From Fragilaria crotonensis (Eukaryota; Bacillariophyta; Fragilariophyceae; Fragilariales; Fragilariaceae), in the NCBI GenBank assembly GCA_022925895.1, contig JAKSYS010000540.1:1-43038 (forward strand): DNA of 43,038 bases. The letters are read 5' to 3'. The notes beneath the pieces are model-generated. The model was not told where the DNA came from, made no database searches, and saw nothing but the letters and a program-made list of their open reading frames with translations. The position numbers were made by a program, and so were the translations under genes. Shown here piece by piece: positions 41,541-43,038 of the stretch. Every line of letters begins with the position of its first letter. Position 1 is the stretch's first letter.

Positions 41541-43038
41541 GGTGGGAATTCTTCCTAGTAGCTACTACTAGTACTTAGGTCCTGGTGGTATTGGGAGAGT
41601 AGCCAGATCATGAGGGGACCAACAACAAGAACAGCATCTACAATAAGAGTTTCATTTCTTGTTATCATAGCAGGAGTTTCACTTACTTGCAGCCAGCAGC
41701 CTTTCCTGTTGTTGCGGTCTACAAACCAACCGGTCTGTCTCTAGAGTCCTTTTGTCGCGTAAAAATTAAATTAGTATTTAGTCGAATATTGTGTTGAATA
41801 TGGAAATAGTGTTTCCGATTTTTTATTTCTTCACAACAGACGAGACTTTCTCGTCCAGCAGTCGTCAAAGGAATAATTGAATGAGCCGTCGAACAAAGAA
41901 GAAATCCATGCGTCGACTATTACAATTGTATTTCAAGCTTGAATAGGGGACAATTGAATTTCTCATCCTGATACACACCATCTAAGGGCGCCAATACCTA
42001 GAATAAACTGATTTCTGACGTATTAAAAGGAGGTTTATTTTCTTACGTATTGTATATCAATAACATTTTAGTTGTAAATATGGTTGAGGTAGTATGCATT
42101 GTTTTTCCTGCTGAAGAATTTCTCTTCAGTACGTTAATGGCATTTCAAGCTCAATTGCAACACCATGATGGGAAAGGGGTTCTCGTGCGGCTTCTTCACC
42201 TGCTGATTTTGCTTTTTATTACTTCTAGTATTAGCTATGTTGTACAGCAAGTACTTAACTGATCAATGTACTAGCTAGCTAGCTAGGCTAAAGGTCGTGC
42301 TGGTATGAGAGATGAGTACTAGTAGTCGTCCAAGAAGAGTGAGTCAATGGCTTGCAATCAAAGTGTGACCAACAGTTCAATTAGAAGTACAATTACTACT
42401 AGTATGAGGATGCTATAAAACTCTGAAAGTCTTATTAGCATCATCTAACAAGATATCACATATCAGTAGTAAACCTTTATGATGCCGTCACCACCTGATT
42501 TCTGAACCTTCTTTCGTCCCTTCCAAGTTTCAGAAATGCTTACATTCTTCCTCCGCCTTCCATCATCAACATCCGAATTGGAAAATTTGCTCAATGATGA
42601 GGAGCTACTTCTCTGTTGCTGCTCCTCTGGTAATGATTTGAACCATCAGTAGAGGAGTTGCTGCTGTCCTAATGTTGAAGTAAGAGGAAGTCCTGTTCGT
42701 CCATATGGACACAGAGAAACGCCAAGTGATATCCATTCTTAAAGACAACAACAAGGGCATTTAAGAACAGATCCCCAGCATCTAAATGATATGATACACA
42801 TAGTACTTTCAGTACAATTCATGGAGATGGGGATCAAGTATCAATTCACACAAAAAATCTCCTGGGATGTTTTTGTTTGTGACTACAGCAGGTAGATGGA
42901 CCTTCATTAAATGGGAACAACTTGAATTAAGCAAACCGTCATGTTTAATTTCTCTTACTTCTTTTGTCTCTAAAGGTGACGGATCTGCACGCTTGAGAAA
43001 CATTCGTATTGGCAATAAAAATAGGGGAAATTGCAATT
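41541..43038. other. Window tail, no recognised gene
   Basis: AT-rich, with no supported gene. A 75-residue minus frame at 43036-42809 (LETKEVREIKHDGLLNSSC..) reaches the window edge and may be part of something larger outside. CTAGCTAGCTAG-type simple sequence occurs near 42270. Confidence 0.35.

Overview
The window reads as nuclear DNA of a diatom (stramenopile). It has protein genes on both strands broken by short GT-AG introns (59-79 bp where resolved). The conserved eukaryotic proteins are an adrenodoxin-type ferredoxin, HSBP1, SHQ1, TANGO6/RTP1, a CXC/LIN54-like protein, an F-box/LRR protein, a peroxisomal hydratase and a quasi-RRM protein. The mobile-element relics resemble families common in diatom genomes. 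The species cannot be named from the sequence alone.

Layout. 1-1055: a terminal-inverted-repeat element with no gene. 1194-6364: a methyltransferase gene with a frame break, a mitochondrial [2Fe-2S] ferredoxin, HSBP1 and SHQ1. 6985-16366: three mobile elements almost back to back. These are a 1.1 kb element with 4-bp target repeats, a 0.73 kb element rich in CACAAATC motifs, and a complete 7.4 kb tyrosine-recombinase retrotransposon of the DIRS order. The retrotransposon has gag, reverse transcriptase/RNase H and tyrosine recombinase on the minus strand, and split direct repeats of the PAT/Ngaro type. 16610-31260: a compact gene island with TANGO6/RTP1, a CXC-domain protein, an F-box/LRR protein, an acidic secretory repeat protein (ten RGGA/RGGS cores), a MaoC-type hydratase and a two-RRM protein. 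32083-43038: an AT-richer stretch with a TA-flanked MITE, an 8-bp minisatellite and decayed relics of a piggyBac-like transposase, a Harbinger element (both of its genes) and an RNase H-bearing retroelement.

Most interesting points: (1) the full-length DIRS-order element, whose downstream frames lack a usable ATG at their 5' ends and whose gag and pol share one frame separated by a single TGA; (2) two unrelated host genes, each interrupted by an in-frame TGA inside the same 9-mer AAATTGAAG and each continuing in the +1 frame, which is either recoding or assembly error; (3) the RGGA-repeat acidic membrane protein; (4) well-bounded non-autonomous elements with unusual subterminal motif arrays. 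All calls come from reading the sequence and translations by eye; no database search was run.
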